64,000 nt of DNA. It comes from Brachycybe producta. Taxonomy: Eukaryota > Arthropoda > Diplopoda > Playtdesmida > Andrognathidae. The stretch spans positions 8,184,442 through 8,248,441 of the forward strand of contig JAUPFP010000003.1 in the NCBI GenBank assembly GCA_036925085.1, in the 5' to 3' direction. A program made the translations under genes and the position numbers. The notes below the pieces were generated by a model. The model worked only from the letters and a program-made list of their open reading frames with translations. It searched no databases and was not told the DNA's origin. How positions within the stretch are numbered: position 1 is the first letter of the stretch; the number at the start of each line of letters is the position of its first letter. Shown here one piece after another: positions 41,750 through 52,000 of the stretch.

Positions 41750-42545
41750 TGTTTTATATTGGCCTGGAACTTTGTCAACCCTCTGTACTAATGTACAGAG
41801 GATTGACCTAGTTCTCTCAGCTGACAACGTCAATATCCTGCCTTGGGTCACCTTTTGGGTCTTGGGTCTCTTTCTCTCCCAGTCCCACCCCTTAATACAA
41901 AAAGATCGTCCTGATAAGCAGTAGCATTAAGTCAATAGGGTTGAGTTTTTCTTGGAATATTGGTTTTAATTGATGATGAATCCTTTTTCTATATTTTGTT
42001 GATCACTGGTCAATCACATTGATTGGCCAGTTTGATTTTTGATTTCGATTATGCCCAATCAGAGAATACTGAGAAAATGTTCTCAGTATCCTCTTTTTGG
42101 GTATAAAAGACCGTGTATTTTTATGTAATTCAGAGATTCTGTAAACAGTGAATCTATGTCCGATTTGGCATAGATTCCAGTGGATATAATTGTAAATAAA
42201 TGAATGCTTTAAAATTGCCAATTCTTATTCGTTATACTTATTGGAGAGAACGAAAGTTCTAACAACGTCTTCATCTCGAATTACCAATCCGGGTGAAAAC
42301 ACAGATCAATACTTCTAGATGCAACTTCAAGGGGCAGCACGATCAACAAGCTTTTAACGGGCAAAAGCCCGAGGGGTAGCAGACAGCTAAAAGATCCATT
42401 TTACTGTAAAAGTTCAAGAAGGAAGAACTTGTGAGGAATCGGAAAGGGATTAATTTGTTCCCTTCCTCCCGAACCAGGATAAAATAAGCGGCTTAGCCAA
42501 CCGCTTTTTCGTATATTTTATCCACCACAAGGTGGTTCGTTACAA
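41750..42545 (+). repeat. LTR-like dispersed repeat, copy 2
   Basis: GGGTATAAAAGACC near 42100, then AAACAGTGAATCTATG and GATTTGGCATAGATTC, an AATAAATGAATG signal near 42195, and a tail with CTTCCTCCCGAACC ending CGTTACAATAT. The order matches copies at 12785 and 43840. Borders are approximate; no coding capacity is seen. Confidence 0.5.
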
Positions 42546-42552
42546 TATATGT

Positions 42553-42654
42553 AAACAAATTTTGATGTAATTATATTACTTTTTATATATATATATATAC
42601 ATATATATGTATATATAATTATATATATATATACATATATATACATGTATATAT

Positions 42655-42702
<48 letters not shown>

Positions 42703-42760
42703 ATATATATACATGTATATATATATGTATACATGTATATATATATACATGTATATATAT

Positions 42761-42820
<60 letters not shown>

Positions 42821-42853
42821 ATATATACATGTATATATATATACATGTATATG

Positions 42854-42894
<41 letters not shown>

Positions 42895-42919
42895 ATATAT
42901 ACATGTATATATATATACA

Positions 42920-42959
<40 letters not shown>

Positions 42960-42998
42960 AAGTAATAAAAAGTAATATAATTACATCAAAATTTGTTT
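42553..42998. repeat. Inverted-repeat element with a (TA)n/TACATG core
   Basis: AAACAAATTTTGATGTAATTATATTACTTTTT at the left end is repeated in reverse complement at the right end (about 31 bases). The ~370-base core is TA repeats interrupted by TACATG and CATATA. The whole is close to a perfect palindrome. Long Tyr/Ile/His frames on both strands here are artefacts. Confidence 0.85.
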
Positions 42999-43138
42999 AA
43001 CTGTATCCATAATAGCTTAAATTGTTTACTCATTTACTTACTTACCTATTTAGCTATATGATGTCTTTATTTCCGGGCGCCATCTTTGGTTTTAATATGC
43101 CAATTGTTCACATCAGCAGGTTAAATTTTTTTTACCAA

Positions 43139-43845
43139 GAATGACAAAAATTACCGTGAAAGACCGTAATCTGATTAAACATTGCGAATTGAAAAACAGT
43201 GGGGTGCTAGGAGAATGACCAATGAGTTTCCAAACAAAGTCTGGAGCATAGCTAGTGTTAGTGGGGTTATCAATAAAATTGACAACGATGGTACAACAGA
43301 ACATAAACCCGGAAGTGGAAGACCAAAATCTGCCAGAACACAACAGAATATTGAGCGTGTGAGTGGGCTGATCTGCAGTCAAGATGATGATCCTCACAGT
43401 CACAAAAGTCCACGGGGAAATAGAAAGAGAAACTGGTATAACACGGTCGTCGGTTCGACAAATTGTTAAGCAAGATTTACAACTCAAAACGGACAAGCTT
43501 GTGATCGGGCAGAAGCTCAATGAAAGTGTCAAATTGAAACGCTTGCAATGCAGTTGGCAGCTACTTGAGCGGTTTCCTAATGAGAGAAATGTACGAAGCA
43601 TCTGGTTTACAGACAAAAAAACATTCACTGTCGCCACTCCAGTTAATTCTCAAAATGACCGTATTTACTCCGTTGCAACAAAGAAAATGAAAGTTCAGGA
43701 AAGTTGACTTAAACGAGATTGTGACCATTTCAGCCGCGGTATCATGGTATCAGTTGGTGTGTCTTGAATGGAGAAAAGTAGTATTGTGTTCGTTGAACCA
43801 GGCACCAAAGTAATTAGTGAATACTATTGTGAACATGTTCTGAGG
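43139..43845 (+). mobile_element. Tc1/mariner-superfamily transposase relic
   Basis: Plus strand, 5' to 3': MTKITVKDRNLIKH, WGARRMTNEFPNKVWSIASV, then KPGSGRPKSARTQQNIERV, the paired helix-turn-helix domains of a transposase. Next come REIERETGITRSSVRQIV and SIWFTDKKTFTVATPVNSQN with the first catalytic Asp region, and finally a degraded MVSVGVS...FVEPGTKV segment. Frame changes and stops make it inactive: the opening ORF meets a stop after about 25 codons, and at least two frame changes follow. The C-terminal catalytic residue region is missing. Confidence 0.8.
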
Positions 43846-44150
43846 GCCAAAATTTTATTTTAACCAATCAGAAGTTTTTGTGCAGTGAAAATCTGACTTA
43901 TGGATTCTCAGGATATATAAAGAGTGATATTTTTTCTGTTTGGAGCCGATTTTCTAAACACTGAACCCAATTTTGGCTAGGTTCTTAGATAAAATTTTCA
44001 AGTTTACTATTTATGTGTTGTGGTTTAATACTAGTTCTCGTTTTCGTTTATTTATCAAAATATTATCTAGCATCACGACATGTTTTTTGTCTTGTGGTTT
44101 TTTTTTAAATTCGAGGTGTTTTTTAGGAAAGTTTGGTTGTACACTCTAGA
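43840..44150 (+). repeat. LTR-like dispersed repeat, copy 3
   Basis: GGCCAAAATTTTATTTTAACCAATCAG..., then GGATATATAAAGAG, then AAACACTGAACCCAATTTTGGCTAGGTTCT, alignable with 13081-13230. It abuts the transposase relic. Confidence 0.5.
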
Positions 44151-44547
44151 TAATCTTGTAGGTTTTCGCCTGCTGAACACGCTGGTGAAATCAATCTGAA
44201 AATTGGAGCAATAGTTTGGGAGTTATTGTTAATTTTCCAAAAGCGCCGTTTTTCTTTGTTCTTTGTTAGGGATGCCACATGTTGGTTTCTACGTTATTTG
44301 CCTGCTTTACATGCTGGTATAATCAGATTGAAAATCTGAACATTGGTTTGAGAGATATCAACGTTTTGCCAAAAAACGCTAATTTCTCATTGTTTTGCAT
44401 TGAAGATGCCATAGTGGATTTCTGTTTGGAGAAGCCATACCAGATAAATACAAATCAAATTTCATAAATTTCTCTTATTGCTATTTTATTTTGAATCTAG
44501 TTTCTAATTCAAGAGTTTTTAGGAACTAAACTTGTTAGAAAGTTATA
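44151..44547. other. Unassigned stretch
   Basis: Two loosely similar segments near 44160 and 44290 share CTGCT...CACGCTGGT/CATGCTGGT and AATC(T/A)GAAAAT. They may be part of the 5' untranslated region of the LINE that follows. No known coding content. Confidence 0.35.
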
Positions 44548-46830
44548 ATGGTTAATACTAGGTCTGGGAAGCAAATTCAGGTTGGGAAACTAGTTGAAAC
44601 TGTTAGGAAAGTTAAGGTTGGGAAGCAGGTTGAGTCTGGGAAGGGTGTTGAAGATGAGTTGAGGGAGAAGGTGGTGCAGCTTGAGGGAGAGGTGGCTTGG
44701 CTGAGGGAGAGGTGGGCTGTGTTTGAGTCACAGCCAGGTCCTTCTCACAGCAGGGAATCTGTGCCGTTTGCTACACAACATAAGCATAATACTGGGGGTG
44801 TAGGTTGGGGAGTTGTTTTAGAAAAAGAGAGAAGAAAGGTTATGCCAGCTCTAGCTTCAAAATGTACTCCAGTAAAGAACAAGTTTAATGTTTTTATAGA
44901 ATTATCAGTGGGATCTGTGGAGGTAGTATAAAGTGTAAATGTAGAGCACAGGTGAAAGGGGTCTGGGAAGTCTAAGAAAGTAAGTGTAGCTTGTTTACCA
45001 GGGGCTCAGATTAAAGATGTTAAGGAACCTATCAAAAATGGTATGTGGGGGAAAAGCAGAGGAGGTCTTAGTTGTTCTGCAAGTGGGGGCTAATGATGTG
45101 TGTAGACAATTTGGAGGGGAAGTTTTAGATGGCCTAAACTGACTTAGCAAAGCATACTTTACATTGTAGGGCTGGAGTTACTGTTAAAGTTAGTGCTATT
45201 TTTGAGAGGTGGGATAGGGGAGATATAGTTACTCGTAAGGCACATTATGTAAATGATAGATTAATTGAAGCATGTAGTAAGGTGGGGGCCCAGGTAATAG
45301 ACTGGAGGGCAGCTATGCTCAATTTTGGAGGTTCCTGCAGTAGGGATGGGGTTCATTTTAATTACAGCGCTGGTAGGATTGTGAATAAAAAGATAGGTGA
45401 TTTTGTTAAGCATTTTTTAGGGTAAGGTTTTGGGGTTTAGGTGCAAATGCTTTAGGGGGGTTGATACTAATATGAATGCTCCACAGCTTGTTGCTGGGAG
45501 CAATAGTTCCTTTGTTTCAGGTATTATTTCTTCAAACACTGTCCAGGAAAGAAATCATTTAGGAAAACACACTTCAGCTATACCTTCACATGTAAAGGTT
45601 ATGGTGGTTAACTGTAGGAGTCTACGAAACAAAGTTCCTGAGTTCATTGCGGCATTTGAGGAGACTGGTTGCAATATATTTCTTGGTACAGAGTCATGGC
45701 TTGATGATACTGTTAATAATGGGAAAATATTTCCAGATGGTTTCACAGTGTACCATAGAGACAGGGTTGGTCGTTCTGGGGGTGGGGTTTTCATAGCTAT
45801 TTCACAAATATTTCATAGTTGCAGGGAAACAAGTTTTGAAACAGACTGTGAAATAGTATGTTGTAGTGTAAGGCTAAAGAATGGTAAAAAGGTGTTTTTA
45901 TATTCTTTCTATCGGCCACCGGGATCTTCCATAGCAGATGTCACTAGTGTAAGAACTTCTTTGGACACTCTTCATCGTAAATACCACAGCCCAATCATTA
46001 TTTTAGGAGGTGATGTAAATTTTCCAAACTTCAACTGGGAAATGCATACGGTGACCAGTGGCAGTGACGGGCCATTAGCAGTTTCATTGTAACTAAACCG
46101 ACCAGAAACGACAAAATTCTTGATGTAGTACTGACTAATAGTCCGGAGTTATTATCGAATGTTAGGGTATCAGGGGGAATTAGTGATCATCAGATGGTCT
46201 TATGTGATGTTAATGCATGTGTGGATCAAATTTCTAAGGTTAAGAGTAGTGTTTCTTTTTAGAGTTGTGTTTCATCCTCAGAATGTGAATTTGAATTGGT
46301 CACGATTTCATAGTTTAATTTTAAGTGGGTCGTCCTCCTTTATTCCAACCAAGGTAGTTAGGTACTGTGCCGCACCAGTATGGCTCAATAGCAAAGTTAA
46401 AAGGGCTCTTTGTAAGCAACGCTTATGGAGGAAAAAGGCTAGAAATCACCCAAAATTAGTAGATTCCAATGAATCGCGTATTGCACGCACAGCAGCGAAA
46501 TGAGAAATCTTGTTAGCTCATGACAATTTTAAAAAAGAAATGCTTGGAGAATGGTTAAAAACGGAACCAAAATTATTTTGGCATTACATCAATAACTAGG
46601 CAAAATAGAGAATCTATTCCTTCTCTGGTTGACACAAATGGGAAGCTTGTTTCAGATCCAGTTGGGAAAGCTACCTTATTAAATGAACAATACAAGAGGG
46701 TCTTCACAGTTGATGATGGCATACCACATGAGGGTTTTCTTTCAACATCTCTTTGACCCTCCTTGGACCCTCTATATGATTTTGAATTTAAAATATTGTC
46801 AGGAGTTTTACACACGGTAATATTGCTGAA
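44548..46830 (+). mobile_element. CR1-like LINE, 3'-truncated and broken
   Basis: ORF1 starts at ATG 44548 (MVNTRSGKQIQVGK) with a coiled-coil stretch. In later frames, near 45080-45420, it carries an SGNH-esterase-like region with GANDVCRQF and SRDGVHFNYSAG. ORF2 starts near 45460 and its endonuclease is clear: VVNCRSLRNKVPEFIAAF, GTESWLDDTV, GGGVFIAIS, GGDVNFPNFNW. The start of the RT domain is degraded (near 46300-46700) and then lost. In-frame stops and frame shifts are present, for example the end of the endonuclease frame at 46092. This pairing of ORF1 esterase with APE endonuclease is typical of the CR1/L2 group. Confidence 0.82.
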
Positions 46831-46847
46831 TCTATTTTGTCCCTTAG

Positions 46848-47010
46848 AAAATTTCTATTTTGTCATTAGATATTTTTCTAACTTTGAATTTGTACTTGCA
46901 CATTTTGAAACAAATTTCTATTTTGTCCCTTAGATATTTTCTAACTTTGAATTTGTACTTGCATATTTTGAAAGAGTTCTATTTTTGGTCCATTACATAT
47001 ATTATGACCT
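46848..47010. repeat. Direct repeat, two units of about 80 bases
   Basis: TTTCTATTTTGTC, ATTAGATATTTT, CTAACTTTGAATTTGTACTT and GCA(C/T)ATTTTGAAA occur twice in a row, with a third partial start near 46980. Confidence 0.75.
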
Positions 47011-47375
47011 AAATAGTTTTGAATTTGATTCTGTCTAATAGAAATAAACAGTGCCAATTTAAAACTTCAGTGTATCAACTGAATTAAATTAGTTGTTCAG
47101 TGATTAAAGTGCTACAGGGATCAAAGCAACACAACTTCTAGCCAACTGAACAACAGCATCTCATCTAGAAGTAAGGTAGGAACATAACCTTTATTTTAAT
47201 TTTAATACAAGGCCAGTAACTTAAGCATCCACAGGGGAAAAAAGGGACACAATAAAAACTAAAACAGGGATAGTGGTTCCCCTTATAGATGATGCTAGTC
47301 CTGGCCTCATCTGTCCAGTACAGGGCAAAGTTATAAAACTTCAATGCCCTAAGCAGGAGCAGGCACCCACGCAAA
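47011..47375. other. Unassigned stretch beside element B
   Basis: No coding content recognised. The part from 47170 on looks like repeat-derived sequence but matches nothing else in the window. Confidence 0.4.
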
Positions 47376-48127
47376 TGTAACGTCCCGCAGGACCGTTACA
47401 ATACGCGGTAAATAAAAACGCTAAAACCGTTCTTACTCACCGGTAACAGAGCTCCGACGACGGGGACGGGACCGTACCCGCAGCTGCCTCTCCCACGGTG
47501 CACCCCTCGGGTGGTGCCAGTGCGGAGCTTCCCTCGATGGTGACACGACGGTGACACACCGCCTCGTCGAGAATATCGCGGTATAACAGCGGTTCTACTG
47601 CGAGCCGAAACGATTTACCAGCCGAAAAAGGTCGGAAAAGACGGTGGAGTTTCCCCAAACCAGAAACCCACCCTCCCGCGGTAAACCCCCAAGAAAACAC
47701 ACGGACACAAAGTAAGATGAAGAATTAAGTGTTTAATTCACACTTACGATGAACGATAGCAGTATTTACAAGGGCTAGTCCGTTTGACCAGCCTACAAGC
47801 ACTTTATATAAAGGCCAACAGGCCAAAAGGCAAAACAAAGAAATGAAAAATGTTGGCCAGTGGAGGTCTCCTTGACCACCCACAGGTCTAGTCTACAAGG
47901 CTGCATACAACCAGCTGCCCAGATCCTGTGGCTGACCAGGCCACAGGAAACCTCCAGGCAACTCCACCTGGAGGGGACAGAGGTCACATCTGACCTGTCT
48001 CCATGAGAGGCCTGCTGGCACCAAAATGGCATCCATCCTAACAGCCTACTGTAGCTGTCAGGCAAATCACCATAGGAAATTTGTCTGCTCAATCAAAAAT
48101 TAAAATTGAGCAGACCAGGTTGCCACA
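47376..48127 (-). repeat. Element B 3' LTR
   Basis: 752 bases on the minus strand from TGTGGCAACCTGG to GGGACGTTACA. It is preceded by AGTGGAG/GTTGAGAGGAT-type purines and, like A, carries a donor consensus (CCG|GTGAGT near 47440) shortly before its end. TATA-like TTTATATAAAG near 47812. Confidence 0.82.
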
Positions 48128-48202
48128 ATCCTCTCAACATTCCTGTACCGTCTCGGGAACAGGTCAGTGGAGCCAGCCAGGATTGCTCCCTTGAACCTGA
48201 CC

Positions 48203-48843
48203 TTAGGTGCCGGACGGCTTCTCTGGCGGTGTCGCGAAAGTGGAGCCCATCCACTCCGCAGCCCACCGACGTGCCCACCACAGGCACATCTGGGTGTTAC
48301 GCCACCCAAACCCAGTGTCGAAGACCATCCTTCTAAGACGGCTTTCCTCCAGGACTCGGAATTCCTCGAAAGGAATATCCTGGAGTTGCGGACGCGTGCA
48401 AAGCGTCTGACTTGTTAGGAGGTCCACCAGGGCAACCGCGAGCTCGGTCTCACACCCTGGTAAAGGCTCAGTTATAAACTGTCCAGCCATACCTCCTAGG
48501 TCGCATCCCAGCAAATGTTGGATGAATGGGGCTGCACGCCGGGCTAGACAAACTATCCCGGCATCTAGTCCCACCACATCCAGAATTGCAAACGTTTGCT
48601 GGACCGGGTACCATTACTACCGGAAAACCTCCACAACCAAACGCCACCACATGGCGCATGTTGTACGGCGGTAGCGTTGCTACCCACGGCTCTGGGAGTG
48701 GCTCATCCAGACGGTAGTAGCCGTGGTATTGGCAACCCTCCATTCCCAGCTGGTCCTGCCAAAGACCCAGTCGGTTATTCAGATACACCTCTGCATCTGA
48801 ATATGGGGGCAATGCGCCAATACGCCATCCCTCGGCCTCAGGC
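48203..48843 (-). pseudogene. Element B ORF3 C-terminal domain
   Basis: Minus-strand pieces of the conserved ORF3 end: LNNRLGLWQDQLGMEGCQYH, MRHVVAFG, VALVDLLTSQTL and GFGWRNTQMCLWWARRWAAE. These align with the corresponding pieces of A and, for VALVDLLTSRTL, of remnant E. Broken. Confidence 0.75.
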
Positions 48844-51204
48844 CTAGAGGAGGCTGATGTTTCTGGTCCTAGGGTATCGAATACCCCGCCAGCCATAGAC
48901 CGGAGAGAAGGGTGTACCTTCACTGGGGGTCACGGGGTCACGTATTGGGGGAACACTGACTCCTGCCACCGAGGTTCCTTCGCCCTTAGGTGAGGGCAAA
49001 GTCACATGGTGCAGGGTTTCCACTGCTCGAGCCCGCAGGCTCGAGACCGCATTCACCTTCGGGGAGGATGGATGCGTGCCGACCAAAACATCGCGCATCG
49101 ACCTACCATCCATCCGTGCCGCCTCAACAGGACGGGTATGGACCGGTTGACTCCCGGCCGGCGAGCCTGCCTGAAAACGCCAGGACTCCTCCTTTTCCGC
49201 CACGACGCCTCCAGTTTCGGCTCCCTGGCGCCTTCTACTGGAGGGTGTCGGACTCCCCTTCCTCTCATGCTTGGACTTTTTACGGTCCTTTTTCTTTTTC
49301 TTTTCCTTCCCGTGAGAGGAAGGTTGACCATGTGTCGTGTCAGACTTAACTGACCCCACCGACTTACTGAGCCGGTCAGGCTTAGGCGGGTGGTTAGCCA
49401 CCTTCGCCTTCTCGGACTCCTTCTTTGAAGGTTTTCCGGCCGGAGCCGTACTCTTCTTCGCAGAAGTACCCTTAGCCGAGGCGACAGCCGAGGATGATTG
49501 TCCGGAAACTAATCTACCTCGACCATCCCGAAGAGGCTTCTTCGGTGCAAGAGTCGGCTGACTCTTGCCACCAGTAGCTTTGGCTTCCGCACCATGGGCT
49601 GGTGCACTGGGAGCCTGCATCGCCTCCCTCTCAACGATTTGCTTCTGGCCAGCGATGGTCGTGGCACTCGCAATAGGCAGGACGCCACGACTGACAGGAG
49701 GTTCCCCTGTTTTGAGCGGGCTCCGGGCGGGTATCCCCTGCAGAGGAGGGAACTCCGCAGCCCGGTGCTCAAACTCCTGTCGCTCACTTGCTCCGACCGC
49801 ACGAGCGATCTGTCGGTGCAAGCTAGCTGTTTGAGCTTGAAGCCGTTTGAGCTTGTCTTCCAAGCTCTCCGGCTTCCGAGGTTCGAAGGCCTTTCCTCGA
49901 CCTGAGGACCTGGCCTTCTTGCCTCTCGCGCTTTCGGCAACTGGTGGGGTGTGAGGGCGGGACCTCTTTTGTCCTTTGCCACCACCACCACTCACAGATT
50001 TCCCCGTTTCACCGGAAGCGGGTACTGGAGGCTGAGTAGCCTTATTCTCCGCTCGCCGGTCCCTCTTCGGGTTGTCCAACTGCCAGCCAGAGTGGCCAGC
50101 TACTGCCTCGGGTAGATTCGATACAGCAGCCGGCTTCACCGGCCAGGCAGCCCCTGGACAACCGTCAGGGCGGGTGAAAGTTTCGGCTCGAAGCCCCAGA
50201 GCAGGCGTGAACTTCTTCAACGCCTCCTCCTTAGCTTTAAGCTTAGCCTCTCTCTCTGCGAGAGCCTTGGCCCTGGCAGTGATTCGTGCGGCTCCGGACT
50301 TCTTGCACTTCTTTGCGCCGTCCTTCTTCGCCTGCACGGTGGTAATCTCCCCGATGAAGAAACGACGGTCCCCGACCAAGAAGCCACCTTCCTGGACCAT
50401 GTCCCGTCTAGCTTCATCTAACCGATCCAAGCGTCCTTCTTCTTCGGCCAAGGACTCAGCCACGGCCTCCAAAGACATTGGATCGGCGGGAAGAACTCCG
50501 GGGGATCCCGTCCCAGACGGTTTACCCTCAGAGGCCGAACTACTCCCGTCAGACTCCGAAGAGCCCTCTGAAGAGGAGTTGCGACTCCGCCACTGCCTGG
50601 AGGCATCAACCACCGAATCAACGGTGGTTTCAACCTCCATCTCCATGTTGATGACTAAGGACGCTCCCAAGGAGACGTCCTCACTGTCCTCGACCACCCC
50701 AGACCAGTCTAGGAGGTCTCGAACAGCCGGAGACCCGGGTGCCGGGGTACTAGCGATTACCACACCGGTAGCCGCTTTCCAACCATCTACACCCGCTTCT
50801 GCAGGCTCTCCAACCGCAGAAACTACTGCCGCCACCGAGTGAACGGTGGTAGCAGCCATTTCCCTGGGAGGAGACTGCAGGTATCTGCCCCAGAAGGCTC
50901 CGACACCGGTCGGAGTCGACTGGGCAGATTCCGGACCTTCCACGGCCTCTGCCGCCGGGGAATCAACAGATTCCACGGTGGCATCAGCCGTTTCCGGTCC
51001 GCTAGATGATGGATAGCCCTCCGATTCCGATTCCAGCAGCCTTGCATCCCCAGGATGCAGCGGGCTGAGGGAAGGGGACCGTTGGCAACTCCCGATGCCT
51101 TCCTCCTTCTCCTTCTCCGTGGATGGCCTGTGAAAAAGAGAACGCACCGTTAAAAACATGTTTTTACCGTGGAAAAGTGAATTCCACGGACTTTCACCGT
51201 GCAA
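48844..51204 (-). CDS. Element B ORF3, main open part, up to 786 aa
   Basis: Minus strand. The first ATG in frame is near 51159 and upstream codons run to a TTG at 51204; an acceptor-like CTTTTTCACAG ends at 51128, just before the ORF3-like sequence (STEKEKEEG, LSPLHPGDARLLESE). It has acidic Ser-rich blocks and a GGFLVGDRRFFIGE motif shared with A. A Lys/Ala/Glu helical stretch follows (ITARAKALAEREAKLKAKEE), probably a coiled coil. Basic Ser/Pro regions and poly-Lys near residue 650 come last. Nothing resembles an envelope, protease or nuclease. The basic tracts would suit nucleic-acid binding or nuclear entry (inference). Confidence 0.68.
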   Translation of the reverse strand: MHGESPWNSLFHGKNMFLTVRSLFHRPSTEKEKEEGIGSCQRSPSLSPLHPGDARLLESESEGYPSSSGPETADATVESVDSPAAEAVEGPESAQSTPTGVGAFWGRYLQSPPREMAATTVHSVAAVVSAVGEPAEAGVDGWKAATGVVIASTPAPGSPAVRDLLDWSGVVEDSEDVSLGASLVINMEMEVETTVDSVVDASRQWRSRNSSSEGSSESDGSSSASEGKPSGTGSPGVLPADPMSLEAVAESLAEEEGRLDRLDEARRDMVQEGGFLVGDRRFFIGEITTVQAKKDGAKKCKKSGAARITARAKALAEREAKLKAKEEALKKFTPALGLRAETFTRPDGCPGAAWPVKPAAVSNLPEAVAGHSGWQLDNPKRDRRAENKATQPPVPASGETGKSVSGGGGKGQKRSRPHTPPVAESARGKKARSSGRGKAFEPRKPESLEDKLKRLQAQTASLHRQIARAVGASERQEFEHRAAEFPPLQGIPARSPLKTGEPPVSRGVLPIASATTIAGQKQIVEREAMQAPSAPAHGAEAKATGGKSQPTLAPKKPLRDGRGRLVSGQSSSAVASAKGTSAKKSTAPAGKPSKKESEKAKVANHPPKPDRLSKSVGSVKSDTTHGQPSSHGKEKKKKKDRKKSKHERKGSPTPSSRRRQGAETGGVVAEKEESWRFQAGSPAGSQPVHTRPVEAARMDGRSMRDVLVGTHPSSPKVNAVSSLRARAVETLHHVTLPSPKGEGTSVAGVSVPPIRDPVTPSEGTPFSPVYGWRGIRYPRTRNISLL

Positions 51205-52000
51205 TTCCCGTTTTCACCGTCCAAAGTCGGTAACTCACGGTCAAAACCATGTTTTACTGCCTTTGTACGGTGAAAACCACTTTTCCCCCTTTCGGAACTG
51301 GTGGAACGGGTATTCCACAGACTTTCACCGTGCGAATCGCGGTTTCCACTGTCCAAAGTCAGTAAACCACGGTAAAAACCCTAGTTACGACCATCGGACG
51401 GTGAAAACAAACCTTCTCCGAGTTCCTACCATCGGAAAGGGCATTGCATGGACTTCTACTGTGCAAAATGCCGTTATCACCGTCCAAAGTCGGCAATCGA
51501 CGGACAAAACCGTATTTTACCGCCTTCTAACTGTGAAAACCACTCCCTGGCGGGCTTCTACCGTCCAAACACCTTTGAACTTGTGCCTTCCCAAGTGAAA
51601 CAGCGCTCGGACGGGCTGAACCCGCCAGAAAAGTGCTTTCCGTAGTGGTTTGGCCACCATGACAACAGTCATGGCGGCGAAACTACTCCCACCACGTGTG
51701 TATACGGTCATTGACCGTAAAACACACCGTTAACAATGAAAAAAGAACTGCCAACAGGCAGGAGAAGGAAATTCCCTTAGAGGGACTTACTTTTTTACCA
51801 ATTTTCTTTTTCCAGCCTTGTGCAGCTGCTCGGACGGTGAAAACGTTTAATTTTTGACACACGTGGTGCCGGCGTCCGTTGTTTGTGTATTTTACAAACA
51901 ATATGGCGCCTAGCTGCCAAATTCACCGTCTTAGCGGCTAATGGCAGTGCATTAGCGGTAAAACATTATCAGCCGCCTCATGCATGGTCACCATGGGGAT
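51128..52000 (-). promoter_or_regulatory. ACCGT/ACGGT-rich linker of element B
   Basis: Between the integrase end and ORF3. Many copies of CACGGT/ACCGTG-type motifs sit in a loosely periodic pattern (CCGTGGAAAA, TTTTCACCGTCCAAAGTCGG, AACTCACGGTCAAAACC repeating near 51170-51260, 51300-51390 and 51450-51540). Element A has the same style of sequence at about 25920-26530. Confidence 0.6.

Noticed and set aside
42518-43000. Long Tyr/Ile/His open frames on both strands
   Set aside because: They are produced by TA/TACATG simple repeats and lie in a palindrome.
43139-43845. Second host gene
   Set aside because: The motifs are those of a Tc1/mariner-superfamily transposase and the copy is broken.
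49053-50842. Plus-strand frames opposite element B ORF3
   Set aside because: Antisense shadows; the minus frame matches element A.
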